Assembly (NCBI GenBank): GCA_024638915.1
Contig: JAHEJJ010000012.1
Span: forward strand, 1-56,427
Direction of reading: 5' to 3'
DNA from: Robiginitalea sp.
GTDB lineage: Bacteria; Bacteroidota; Bacteroidia; Flavobacteriales; Flavobacteriaceae
DNA: 56,427 nt
Made by a program: the position numbers and the translations under genes. Under the pieces are notes generated by a model. It did no database searches. It was not told the origin of the DNA and saw only the letters and a list, made by a program, of their open reading frames with translations. This document shows positions 17,058 through 24,079 of this stretch, piece by piece; the stretch's first letter is position 1, and the number at the start of each line of letters is the position of its first letter.

Positions 17058-18005
17058 TTAACGCTTCTCCTTTAGTTTTTGAAGCATAATGGCTGTGGTC
17101 TGTTCTAAATCGAACTTCGGCGACCAGCCCCAATCCTTCCGTGCCACGGAATCATCTATACTGGATGGCCATGTAGCAGCGATTTCCTGTCGAAAATCCG
17201 GATCATAACTAATCTTAAAATCAGGGAGGTGTGTCTGAATACTTGCGGCCAGTTCGGCAGGTGAAAAACTCATGGACGACAGGTTATAAGACGACCTTAC
17301 GCTGATGCTTTCCTCTGCTACGGCCATGATTTGGATGGTAGCCTTAATCGCATCTTCCATGAACATCATCGGCAATTTAGCGTCGTCTTTAAGAAAACAG
17401 CAATAACTGTTTTGATTCAGTGCCTCGTGAAAAATCTCGACGGCATAATCGGTTGTACCGCCACCCGGCAGGGTCTTCCAGCTGATCAATCCAGGGTAAC
17501 GCACAGACCTTACGTCGACCCCAAATTTGCGGTGATAATAGTTACACCAGCGTTCACCAGCCTGTTTACTGATCCCATAGACGGTGCTGGGTTCCATAAT
17601 GGTGCGCTGAGGTGTTCGTTCCTTTGGGGTATGTTTCCCAAAAACCGCAATGCTTGAGGGCCAAAAAACCTTATCGATCTTTTGCTCCTTGGCCAGGTTC
17701 AATACATTGAATAAGGAATTCATGTTAAGGTTCCAGGCCCGTTCCGGAAATTTTTCTGAGGCGGCGCTCAACATAGCAGCCATGAGATAGATCTCCTGTA
17801 CCTCATAGTGCATCACAACATCTTCCAGAGCGGTATAATCTGTAGCATCGAGCAATTCAAATGGTCCGGTATTCATCAGTTCTTCACCACCTTCCCTGAT
17901 ATCACTGGCCACAACCGCCTCATTTCCATAAAGTTCCCGAAGCGCTAAAGTCAACTCCGTCCCGATCTGGCCGCAAGCCCCTAAAATAAGTATACTGGCA
18001 GACAT
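17058..18005 (-). CDS. SDR-type L-threonine 3-dehydrogenase / NAD-dependent epimerase
   Basis: A 315-aa extended short-chain dehydrogenase. The Rossmann motif GACGQIG is at residues 9-15, followed by an acidic beta-2 end (ASDIREG) that favours NAD. The SSIAVFG strand and catalytic YGISKQAGE (Tyr-x3-Lys) follow, with VRYPGLISW thereafter. This pattern and length match the SDR-type threonine dehydrogenases known from Bacteroidota, which oxidise L-threonine to 2-amino-3-ketobutyrate. The start is ATG at 18003-18005; the longer reading frame to 18023 would need TTG. Assignment to threonine rather than a sugar substrate is from the overall family pattern. No 2-amino-3-ketobutyrate ligase gene is nearby. 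Confidence 0.85.
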   Translation of the reverse strand: MSASILILGACGQIGTELTLALRELYGNEAVVASDIREGGEELMNTGPFELLDATDYTALEDVVMHYEVQEIYLMAAMLSAASEKFPERAWNLNMNSLFNVLNLAKEQKIDKVFWPSSIAVFGKHTPKERTPQRTIMEPSTVYGISKQAGERWCNYYHRKFGVDVRSVRYPGLISWKTLPGGGTTDYAVEIFHEALNQNSYCCFLKDDAKLPMMFMEDAIKATIQIMAVAEESISVRSSYNLSSMSFSPAELAASIQTHLPDFKISYDPDFRQEIAATWPSSIDDSVARKDWGWSPKFDLEQTTAIMLQKLKEKR

Positions 18006-18069
18006 TTTATTGTGAATGATCAACAGTTGAGGTAAATATAGCTTATATTAAAATTTGTACATTCGTTTC

Positions 18070-18567
18070 ATGAAAAAATTATGGATTTTCATGCTGCTAC
18101 CGCTCCTTATATTTTCCTGTAAACAGAAACAGGATACAGGACTTCTGGAGGATAATTCTGAACTCGGTTTTAACGTTGATGAATTGCCTGAGCGCTATCG
18201 GGTGAATTCCAAATCTGCTGCGATACTCAGGAGCTGGGTCGAATACAATGCCTTTGAAACCAGCTTCGATGCACTCTATAATGCCACCAATCGAGAGGAT
18301 CTTATTTTGACTATCGATAATCTTATTGAAAAACATAAAAAATGGTACAATTCTACCTATCCGGATCAATTTGATAAGGCTCAGATCAGAAGCAGACAAA
18401 AAGTGCTTAGGACCTATTTATTAAAAGTGAAATCGTCATTAGATTATAGAACCGATTACCAGGCGGCAATCATAGAAATGATAGATTCTTACAATGCTTT
18501 GCGAAACCAGTTCGACGTTATGGTAAATAGTACCCTGGACCCTAAATTATTATCCGATGAAGAATAG
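18070..18567 (+). CDS. Lipoprotein of unknown function, helical
   Basis: A 165-aa lipoprotein starting at the ATG 18070 (MKKLWIFMLL). The lipobox FSC gives the lipidated cysteine, followed by KQKQDTG. The mature part is mostly alpha-helical and charged (EDLILTIDNLIEKHKKWYNS is one stretch) and ends DPKLLSDEE. I do not recognise the family. Its last 11 bp overlap the start of the next gene, and the trehalase lies just beyond, so the three genes are probably co-transcribed. Confidence 0.78.
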   Translation: MKKLWIFMLLPLLIFSCKQKQDTGLLEDNSELGFNVDELPERYRVNSKSAAILRSWVEYNAFETSFDALYNATNREDLILTIDNLIEKHKKWYNSTYPDQFDKAQIRSRQKVLRTYLLKVKSSLDYRTDYQAAIIEMIDSYNALRNQFDVMVNSTLDPKLLSDEE

Positions 18568-19072
18568 ATCTTGGAGCTGGATTATTTTAATTTTAATCGG
18601 TTCAACGCTTTACAGCCAATCGGAATCTGATGAAATTGAAAAAACTATAGACCAATGGCATTTGGCAGCAGCAGAGGCCGATTTTGAAACTTATTTTTCA
18701 AAAATGACATCGGAATCCATTTTTATCGGCACAGATGCCGGTGAAAATTGGGAGTTACAGGCTTTTAAAACGTTTTCCAAGCCCTATTTTGATCGCGGCA
18801 AGGCCTGGAGTTTTGAAGCTGTGGAACGCCATATATACCTGGATCCATCCAACGAGATCGCCTGGTTCGACGAATTGCTCGATACATGGATGGGTATTTG
18901 TAGGGGTTCGGGAGTGGTCAGGTTCGAAAACGGAGACTGGAAGATTGCGCATTATGTTCTTTCGGCAACGATCCCTAATGATGATATGCAACAGGTCATC
19001 GAGCTCAAAAAATCTACGGATAGCTTGTATTTAATAGATTTGAGAAAGAATGCAAAGAATATCACGGACTAA
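18557..19072 (+). CDS. Exported NTF2-like (SnoaL/DUF4440-type) protein
   Basis: A 171-aa protein with signal peptide 1-20 (ending TLYSQ). It then shows a complete NTF2-like cone fold: EKTIDQWHLAAAEADFETYF, MTSESIFIGTDAGENWE, FKTFSKPYFDRGKAWSFEAVE, EIAWFDELLDTWMGICRGSGVVRFENGDWKIAHYVLSATIP (read as consecutive elements). Such proteins bind small molecules or act as simple isomerases; no catalytic set is evident. The start overlaps the preceding lipoprotein by 11 bp and the trehalase begins 32 bp downstream, which supports an operon. Confidence 0.85.
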   Translation: MKNRSWSWIILILIGSTLYSQSESDEIEKTIDQWHLAAAEADFETYFSKMTSESIFIGTDAGENWELQAFKTFSKPYFDRGKAWSFEAVERHIYLDPSNEIAWFDELLDTWMGICRGSGVVRFENGDWKIAHYVLSATIPNDDMQQVIELKKSTDSLYLIDLRKNAKNITD

Positions 19073-19104
19073 TTAATCCTACGGGTCTTATGTAACGCAA
19101 TAAT

Positions 19105-20730
19105 ATGAAATCAATTACACCTAAAACATTATTCCTGATCCCACTTTTGGTTCTGTTTATCAGCTGCCGGAAACAGGCACAGCCCACCACAGAGGTTAAT
19201 TTTTATGACACCGAGTTGTTTAGGGAAGTGCAGCTAAAAGGAATTTTCGAAGATTCCAAGACCTTTGTCGATCTGGTTCCCAAAATGCCGTTAGGGCAGG
19301 TGATTGAAATTTACGAGGATCAGAAATCTGCCCCCGACTTTAATTTGGAACGGTTCGTTCAGGAATATTTTAACGATCAGGCGACAGCTGTATTGCAATT
19401 CGAAACAGATACTACTAAGAGTATGTATGAGCATATCAGCAGTATCTGGCCAAAGCTTACCCGTGGGCCCGATTCCATCATACCTTATTCTTCAAGACTG
19501 GCCTTACCCTTTCAGTACGTGGTTCCCGGAGGAAGGTTTAAGGAGATTTACTATTGGGACAGTTATTTTACGCTTGAAGGCTTACTGGTTGACGGGCAGG
19601 ACGAGCTGGCTGATAATATGGTGGCAAATTTTACCCATTTGATAGACTCCCTCGGATTTATCCCCAATGGAACACGCGACTACTACCTCAGCAGGTCGCA
19701 GCCCCCGTTTTATGCGATGATGGTAACGGCGGTAAATAGAAAAGATAGCCTGGGACTGGTGGACTATCTTCCCGCTTTGGTAAGGGAATATAGCTTTTGG
19801 ATGGAAGGCAATGATCGGCTGGATAATGAGGAACGGGCGGTAAGGTATGTGGTAAAGATCAACGACAGCACTGTCTTAAATCGTTATTGGGATAGTGGAC
19901 TGAGTCCAAGGCCCGAGGCCTACAAAGAGGATTTGCATCTTGCAGCCGATATCGCCGGAGAAGAAAAAAAACAGGAACTATATACCAATTTAAGAGCAGG
20001 AGCAGCTTCAGGATGGGATTATAGCAGCCGATGGTATCAGGAAGAAGGTGATTTTTCATCGACCAGTACGGCAAGAATTGCGGCGGTGGACCTCAATTGT
20101 CTCTTGTATTTCCTGGAGACTCAAATCGCCAATGCCTACCGGATGCAGGGCGATAAGCAAAATGAACAAAAGTTCAGTGCGGCAGCCCGGGAGAGGGAAA
20201 ATCGTATTCGCCAGATTTTTTGGGATCCTGAACACGAATTTTTTATGGACTATAATTTTAATAAGGAAGAGCTAACCGATGAATTTACATTGGCCGCAAC
20301 CTATCCTTTATACTTTAGAATAGCTTCTGAGGCGCAGGCCAAAGGCGTGAGAGACAGGCTGATGAAGGATTTTCTAAAAGACGGAGGTTTACTAACCACC
20401 CTAAAGAATACCGGCCAGCAGTGGGATGCACCCAATGGTTGGGCACCCCTCCAGTGGATGGCTGTAAGAGGCCTGCTAAACTACGGTTACGATGAAGAAG
20501 CACGGGAGATCATGACCCGTTGGCTGGCGGTTAATGAAAGAGTATATATGAATACGGGAAAAATGATGGAGAAGTATAATGTGGAAGATATCAGCCTTAT
20601 ATCCGGTGGAGGAGAGTATAAAACCCAGGATGGTTTTGGCTGGACAAATGGCGTGGCGCTTGGGTTTCGTAAAATCCTGGATGAAATGGGATCTAAACCG
20701 ACTGTTACGGACCAAGAGCACGGGTTATAA
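19105..20730 (+). CDS. treA: Alpha,alpha-trehalase, GH37, lipoprotein form
   Basis: A 541-aa glycoside hydrolase family 37 enzyme that splits trehalose into two glucoses in the periplasm or at the cell surface. The signal ends in a lipobox (FISC) rather than a cleaved Sec signal. Both family signatures are present: PGGRFKEIYYWDSYF near residue 140 and QWDAPNGWAPLQ near 434. The catalytic pair fits Asp305 in SGWDYSSRW and Glu489 in MEKYNVED, matching the Asp/Glu used by E. coli TreA. Length is close to TreA (565 aa). Last of a three-gene run with a lipoprotein and an NTF2-like protein. No trehalose transporter or synthase is in the window. Confidence 0.95.
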   Translation: MKSITPKTLFLIPLLVLFISCRKQAQPTTEVNFYDTELFREVQLKGIFEDSKTFVDLVPKMPLGQVIEIYEDQKSAPDFNLERFVQEYFNDQATAVLQFETDTTKSMYEHISSIWPKLTRGPDSIIPYSSRLALPFQYVVPGGRFKEIYYWDSYFTLEGLLVDGQDELADNMVANFTHLIDSLGFIPNGTRDYYLSRSQPPFYAMMVTAVNRKDSLGLVDYLPALVREYSFWMEGNDRLDNEERAVRYVVKINDSTVLNRYWDSGLSPRPEAYKEDLHLAADIAGEEKKQELYTNLRAGAASGWDYSSRWYQEEGDFSSTSTARIAAVDLNCLLYFLETQIANAYRMQGDKQNEQKFSAAARERENRIRQIFWDPEHEFFMDYNFNKEELTDEFTLAATYPLYFRIASEAQAKGVRDRLMKDFLKDGGLLTTLKNTGQQWDAPNGWAPLQWMAVRGLLNYGYDEEAREIMTRWLAVNERVYMNTGKMMEKYNVEDISLISGGGEYKTQDGFGWTNGVALGFRKILDEMGSKPTVTDQEHGL

Positions 20731-20809
20731 TTTTTCTTTACGGTAAGTTGAAAGGTTTGGTTTTTAAGCAGACTCATTAAATAAGACGAACCATTCGAAT
20801 CATGTCCTG

Positions 20810-21913
20810 ATGAATGCAGAAAAATCCCTGTTGTTCCTGCCCGACATTTCTGGCTATACACAATTTGTCCAGCGTACCGAGACGGAACACAGCCGGCATG
20901 TAATCGCCGAATTACTCGAGGTACTTATCGAAGCGAATACCCAGGAACTTTCGTTGGCAGAGGTAGAGGGAGATGCACTTTTCTTTTATAAAGAAGGCGA
21001 AGTTCCCTCCCAGGAAAAACTGCTCGCGCAGATAGAAACCATGTTCACATCGTTTTATAGTCACCTTAAAATGCTTGAAAAGAACAGGATTTGTCCTTGT
21101 GCGGCATGCGCAAAAGCTCCCGAACTTCGCTTGAAGGTTGTGGCCCATGGCGGGGACCTTGGGTTTATAGTGGTGCAGGGCAATCGCAAACCCTTTGGTT
21201 CTCAGGTGATCGAAGCGCATCGGCTTTTGAAAAATTCAATCGATAGTGATAATTACGCCCTGATCAGCAAAGATTTAGCTTCATACATAGGATTGCCGTC
21301 CCACTATCGTAGCAAGGTTTTTCAGTTCGCCAATGGCTTCGACGCCTACGACGGTAAGAAAGTGGAATACATGTACGCCCTGATCGATCCGGATAAACTG
21401 AGCCTGAGTACTTATCATCAGGCTAAAAAAGTGGTAATGGATAGTCCGCCGAATTTAACCTTTGAAAAAGAGTTTCCTGTAAAAGCCTCTGTCTTATTTG
21501 AGTATTTAACCAATTATGCCTATCGATCTTACTGGGTGAAGGGCGTAGACAAATTCGAATATCAGGAAAATCAGGTAACGCGTGCCGGAACAGAACATCT
21601 TTGCGTCATCAATGGGAAGCATCTCAATATAACGGCGGTCACCAGGGGAGCAGCTCCGGGAGAATTGGTCTATGGCGAAATGACCACAAGTCTTTTGCCT
21701 TTTGATGTTTTTTACCAATTCTACTCTGTCAAGGCTATCGATGAATCCCATTCTCGTTTGGTTACAGAAACATATTGGAAAACCAGGTCTATTTTGAAGA
21801 AATTACTGATTGCCCTTGTAGTCAAACGAGGGTTTATCAAAAATGGGTCTAAATCGCTAGAAGATCTGGAATCTTTTATTCGTCAACGGGAAGGGCGTGG
21901 TGCAGAATCCTAG
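20810..21913 (+). CDS. DUF2652 (nucleotide-cyclase-like fold) fused to an SRPBCC domain
   Basis: A 367-aa cytoplasmic protein. Residues 1-200 match the DUF2652 pattern, a relative of class III nucleotide cyclases: LPDISGYTQFVQRTETEHS, LAEVEGDALFFYKEG, a CPCAAC cysteine cluster near residue 97, and VVAHGGDLGFIVVQGNRKPFG. The metal-binding aspartates of true cyclases are only partly recognisable (DISGY, EGDAL). The C-terminal part (about 225-360) reads as an SRPBCC/START-like ligand pocket (FPVKASVLFEYLTNYAYRSYWVKGVDKF, pieces of one run). Enzymatic activity is doubtful; signalling or ligand binding is more likely. Its stop TAG shares the palindrome CTAG (21910-21913) with the stop of the convergent TPR gene. 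Confidence 0.8.
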   Translation: MNAEKSLLFLPDISGYTQFVQRTETEHSRHVIAELLEVLIEANTQELSLAEVEGDALFFYKEGEVPSQEKLLAQIETMFTSFYSHLKMLEKNRICPCAACAKAPELRLKVVAHGGDLGFIVVQGNRKPFGSQVIEAHRLLKNSIDSDNYALISKDLASYIGLPSHYRSKVFQFANGFDAYDGKKVEYMYALIDPDKLSLSTYHQAKKVVMDSPPNLTFEKEFPVKASVLFEYLTNYAYRSYWVKGVDKFEYQENQVTRAGTEHLCVINGKHLNITAVTRGAAPGELVYGEMTTSLLPFDVFYQFYSVKAIDESHSRLVTETYWKTRSILKKLLIALVVKRGFIKNGSKSLEDLESFIRQREGRGAES

Positions 21914-22608
21914 TTTTGTGGTTCATCGCCAGAATCTTTCCTGGATTGCAATGCCTGCTTGCTCAGGCTCGCCAGGTTAAAATTAGGATCCATTTCCAGG
22001 GCTTGATCGATGGTGGCAATAGCCTCATTTATATTGTCCTTATCCGTATTATACTGTACCAAACCTTTCAAATGGGTGAAGGCTCCTTTTAGAGAGACCT
22101 CATAGGGCTGTTGCCTTTCATAAAAGGCGTATTTCATTTCGTCGGTTGTATTCGCAATTCCATAATCGATATCGGCCACGGCACCTGCGTTATCACCTAC
22201 CTGAATTTTCAGGTCTGCGATTTCATAGGCCAGATAGGGATTAGGGCTCCGACCAAATAGCAGCTGAAACTGCTCCAGGGCTCTTTTGGGTTGATTCAGA
22301 GCTTTTAGCGAAATGGCCTTTACCTGAACAGCGAGGTCCGAATCCGATTCGTTCCTTTCAATACCCACAGTATTAAGCGCCTGCAGATGTTGGTTGTTAT
22401 TCATATAAACATAGGCCAGCGTGTCTTGCCGAGCTTTCTCCGGCGCAATTATGTTCAGGTGCGTCAGGGCTGAGATCACTCCGTTTACATCGCCCTGTAA
22501 TCTCATCTGTGTGTAGTAGGCCTTATAATGATTTAAAAGGCTCTCTTCGGTCTGTGCGTTCACCGACAGGCTCATCGAGAACAATAATAAAAGGATTACC
22601 CTCTTCAT
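21910..22608 (-). CDS. Exported TPR-repeat protein
   Basis: A 232-aa periplasmic protein starting at ATG 22606-22608, with signal peptide MKRVILLLLFSMSLSVNAQ. TPR-like helix pairs follow (DTLAYVYMNNNQHLQALNTV; LKALNQPKRALEQFQLLFG; YLAYEIADLKIQVGDNAGAV; INEAIATIDQALEMDPNFN). The N-terminally longer frame to 22632 would require TTG and would overlap the promoter box at 22630-22637, so the ATG is preferred. It probably serves as a protein-interaction scaffold; no partner is suggested by the neighbours. It overlaps the DUF2652 gene tail-to-tail by 4 bp. Confidence 0.85.
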   Translation of the reverse strand: MKRVILLLLFSMSLSVNAQTEESLLNHYKAYYTQMRLQGDVNGVISALTHLNIIAPEKARQDTLAYVYMNNNQHLQALNTVGIERNESDSDLAVQVKAISLKALNQPKRALEQFQLLFGRSPNPYLAYEIADLKIQVGDNAGAVADIDYGIANTTDEMKYAFYERQQPYEVSLKGAFTHLKGLVQYNTDKDNINEAIATIDQALEMDPNFNLASLSKQALQSRKDSGDEPQN

Positions 22609-22629
22609 TATCAAATTCTTTAAGTGGGC

Positions 22630-22637
22630 CAAAGCTA
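22630..22637 (-). promoter_or_regulatory. Bacteroidota -7 box upstream of the TPR gene
   Basis: The minus strand reads TAGCTTTG, an exact match to TAnnTTTG, ending 21 bp before the ATG at 22608. No clear TTTG -33 partner is seen. It supports the ATG over the upstream TTG. Confidence 0.55.
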
Positions 22638-22693
22638 CTATATTTTTTTAAGGAAGCATGAGGCATTGAGTTAAAACTATAAGGACCATAAAA

Positions 22694-22717
22694 AAAGGAC
22701 ACGCTGAGGTGTCCTTT
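22694..22717 (-). terminator. Rho-independent terminator of the 125-aa gene
   Basis: Stem AAAGGACAC (22694-22702) with GTGTCCTTT (22709-22717) and a 6-nt loop. On the minus strand the stem runs into a T7 tract (22696-22690), 28 bp after the stop of the gene at 22745. Confidence 0.88.
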
Positions 22718-22744
22718 CTTCTAACTGTTCAGTTTGGCAAATGG

Positions 22745-23119
22745 CTAGGCCATCATTACATCCACATCTTTCCTGGTAAACGATTTAAGAATCCCCGAAT
22801 AAAAGGCCAGGCTTTTTTGATCGTCCCGGATACAGGACCTTAGAAAATCGCACAGATCTTTGAAGTAAAAATTGGCAGGAAAAGTCGGCAGATTTAAATT
22901 TGCGGATTTTGGGTCATAGGCCTCATCGTCTAAAACAATTTCCATCTTTACCCTTTGCCTGTGGTAGTCTATCGAGACTTCGGCAGCATTATAGTGTTTC
23001 TTTATAATCGACTCATGAAGATTTTGAAAAGTGGCGCTCAATCGGCCGGGGGTACAACTCTGAGCGATGAGCCGTTCAATTTGCTTTAAAATGCTCCCCC
23101 TTAATTCAGACTTTATCAT
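22745..23119 (-). CDS. Hypothetical cytoplasmic protein
   Basis: A 124-aa protein when started at ATG 23117-23119 (MIKSELRGSI). The longer frame to 23179 begins with TTG and lies upstream of the promoter box at 23143-23150, so it is rejected. The chain has an N-terminal helix (GSILKQIERLIAQS), a central strand pair (AAEVSIDYHRQRVKMEIVLDD) and a C-terminal helical part (FLRSCIRDDQKSLAFYSGIL). I do not recognise the family. It is monocistronic, with its own promoter and terminator. Confidence 0.72.
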   Translation of the reverse strand: MIKSELRGSILKQIERLIAQSCTPGRLSATFQNLHESIIKKHYNAAEVSIDYHRQRVKMEIVLDDEAYDPKSANLNLPTFPANFYFKDLCDFLRSCIRDDQKSLAFYSGILKSFTRKDVDVMMA

Positions 23120-23142
23120 AACGCTAAAATTTATTGATAATA

Positions 23143-23150
23143 CAAAGGTA
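23143..23150 (-). promoter_or_regulatory. Bacteroidota -7 box upstream of the 124-aa gene
   Basis: The minus strand reads TACCTTTG, an exact TAnnTTTG match, 23 bp before the ATG at 23119. This places transcription start near 23137 and rules out the upstream TTG start. Confidence 0.55.
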
Positions 23151-23239
23151 AGGTATAAGGGTAAAATCCTGTAATTCAACGATATAATTTAACCCTTTAT
23201 CGATGATTTTGTTGTGAAAACCATCTTGGATGTTGTGAA

Positions 23240-24079
23240 TTACGAACGGATCGAGGTGTGAAATTCTTCTTTTTTAATAAGAAAATTCCTACTTATTATA
23301 ATTTTTCCCGAGCCTGTCTTATTGGAGCTGCTATAGTGGGGTATTTCCAGGCCTCTGGAGAGAGCTTCCTGCACATAATATTCGGCCTTGGAGGGATGAT
23401 CTGGATAAACCCCATTGAAGATTTCATTCCACCAATCGTTTTGAATAATGCGTCTGATGAGATGAATGCAATCGTCGAGATGGATCAGGTTTACGGCTTC
23501 AGCGCCGTTTTTAATTCCAGTTTTTCCCGAAAGCATGGTAACCGGATGCCTGTCCGGTCCGATAAGTCCCCCGAACCTCACCACGGTGGTGTGGAGTTGG
23601 TCGTCTTCAAGAAATAACTTCTCGGATTTCAACAACTGCCTGGCGGAATCTGTGACCGGTTGCGCCCGATCTTCCTCTGAGATCTCCCCTTCTGCATTTC
23701 CGTAAACCGAGGTGCTGCTTACAAATACAATTTTCCCGACGCTTTTGTCTTTTATACCCTTGTATAAAAGCTTCATTTTTTCGAAGTACGATTCAGAAGG
23801 GTTTTTTCTCATTCCAGGTGGAATATTGATAACCAAAACATCGAGTTCATGCAAAAATTCAAACAGCGGACCTTCAATCTTATCAGAGCGGAGAGCCACC
23901 TTAAATGCCTGGATACCCTTGCTGGTCAGCAGGTCGATTTTTGAATCGGTCGTAGAGGTACCTCTCATTATATAGCCCTCTTCCAATAGGGCCAGGGCTA
24001 GGGGAAATCCCAACCAACCACAACCCATCACACCTATGGTCTTATTCAAAGCGGACAGTTTTGGTAACCAGTACGGCAT
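23240..24079 (-). CDS. NAD(P)-binding SDR family protein (YeeZ-like)
   Basis: A 279-aa (or 269-aa) atypical extended short-chain dehydrogenase. The N-terminal dinucleotide motif is GCGWLGFPLA, followed by a beta-2 end GTST and the strand FVSSTSVYGNAEG. The Tyr-x3-Lys catalytic pair is not obvious, as in E. coli YeeZ and other divergent members. Later motifs are VVRFGGLIGPDRHP and AVNLIHLDDCI. The ATG at 24077-24079 overlaps the upstream peptidase gene by 38 bp. A TTG at 24047-24049 would give the more family-like N-terminus MNKTIGVMGCG with an 8-bp overlap, and I consider both possible. It is translationally coupled to the M28 peptidase. The substrate is unknown. Confidence 0.85.
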   Translation of the reverse strand: MPYWLPKLSALNKTIGVMGCGWLGFPLALALLEEGYIMRGTSTTDSKIDLLTSKGIQAFKVALRSDKIEGPLFEFLHELDVLVINIPPGMRKNPSESYFEKMKLLYKGIKDKSVGKIVFVSSTSVYGNAEGEISEEDRAQPVTDSARQLLKSEKLFLEDDQLHTTVVRFGGLIGPDRHPVTMLSGKTGIKNGAEAVNLIHLDDCIHLIRRIIQNDWWNEIFNGVYPDHPSKAEYYVQEALSRGLEIPHYSSSNKTGSGKIIISRNFLIKKEEFHTSIRS

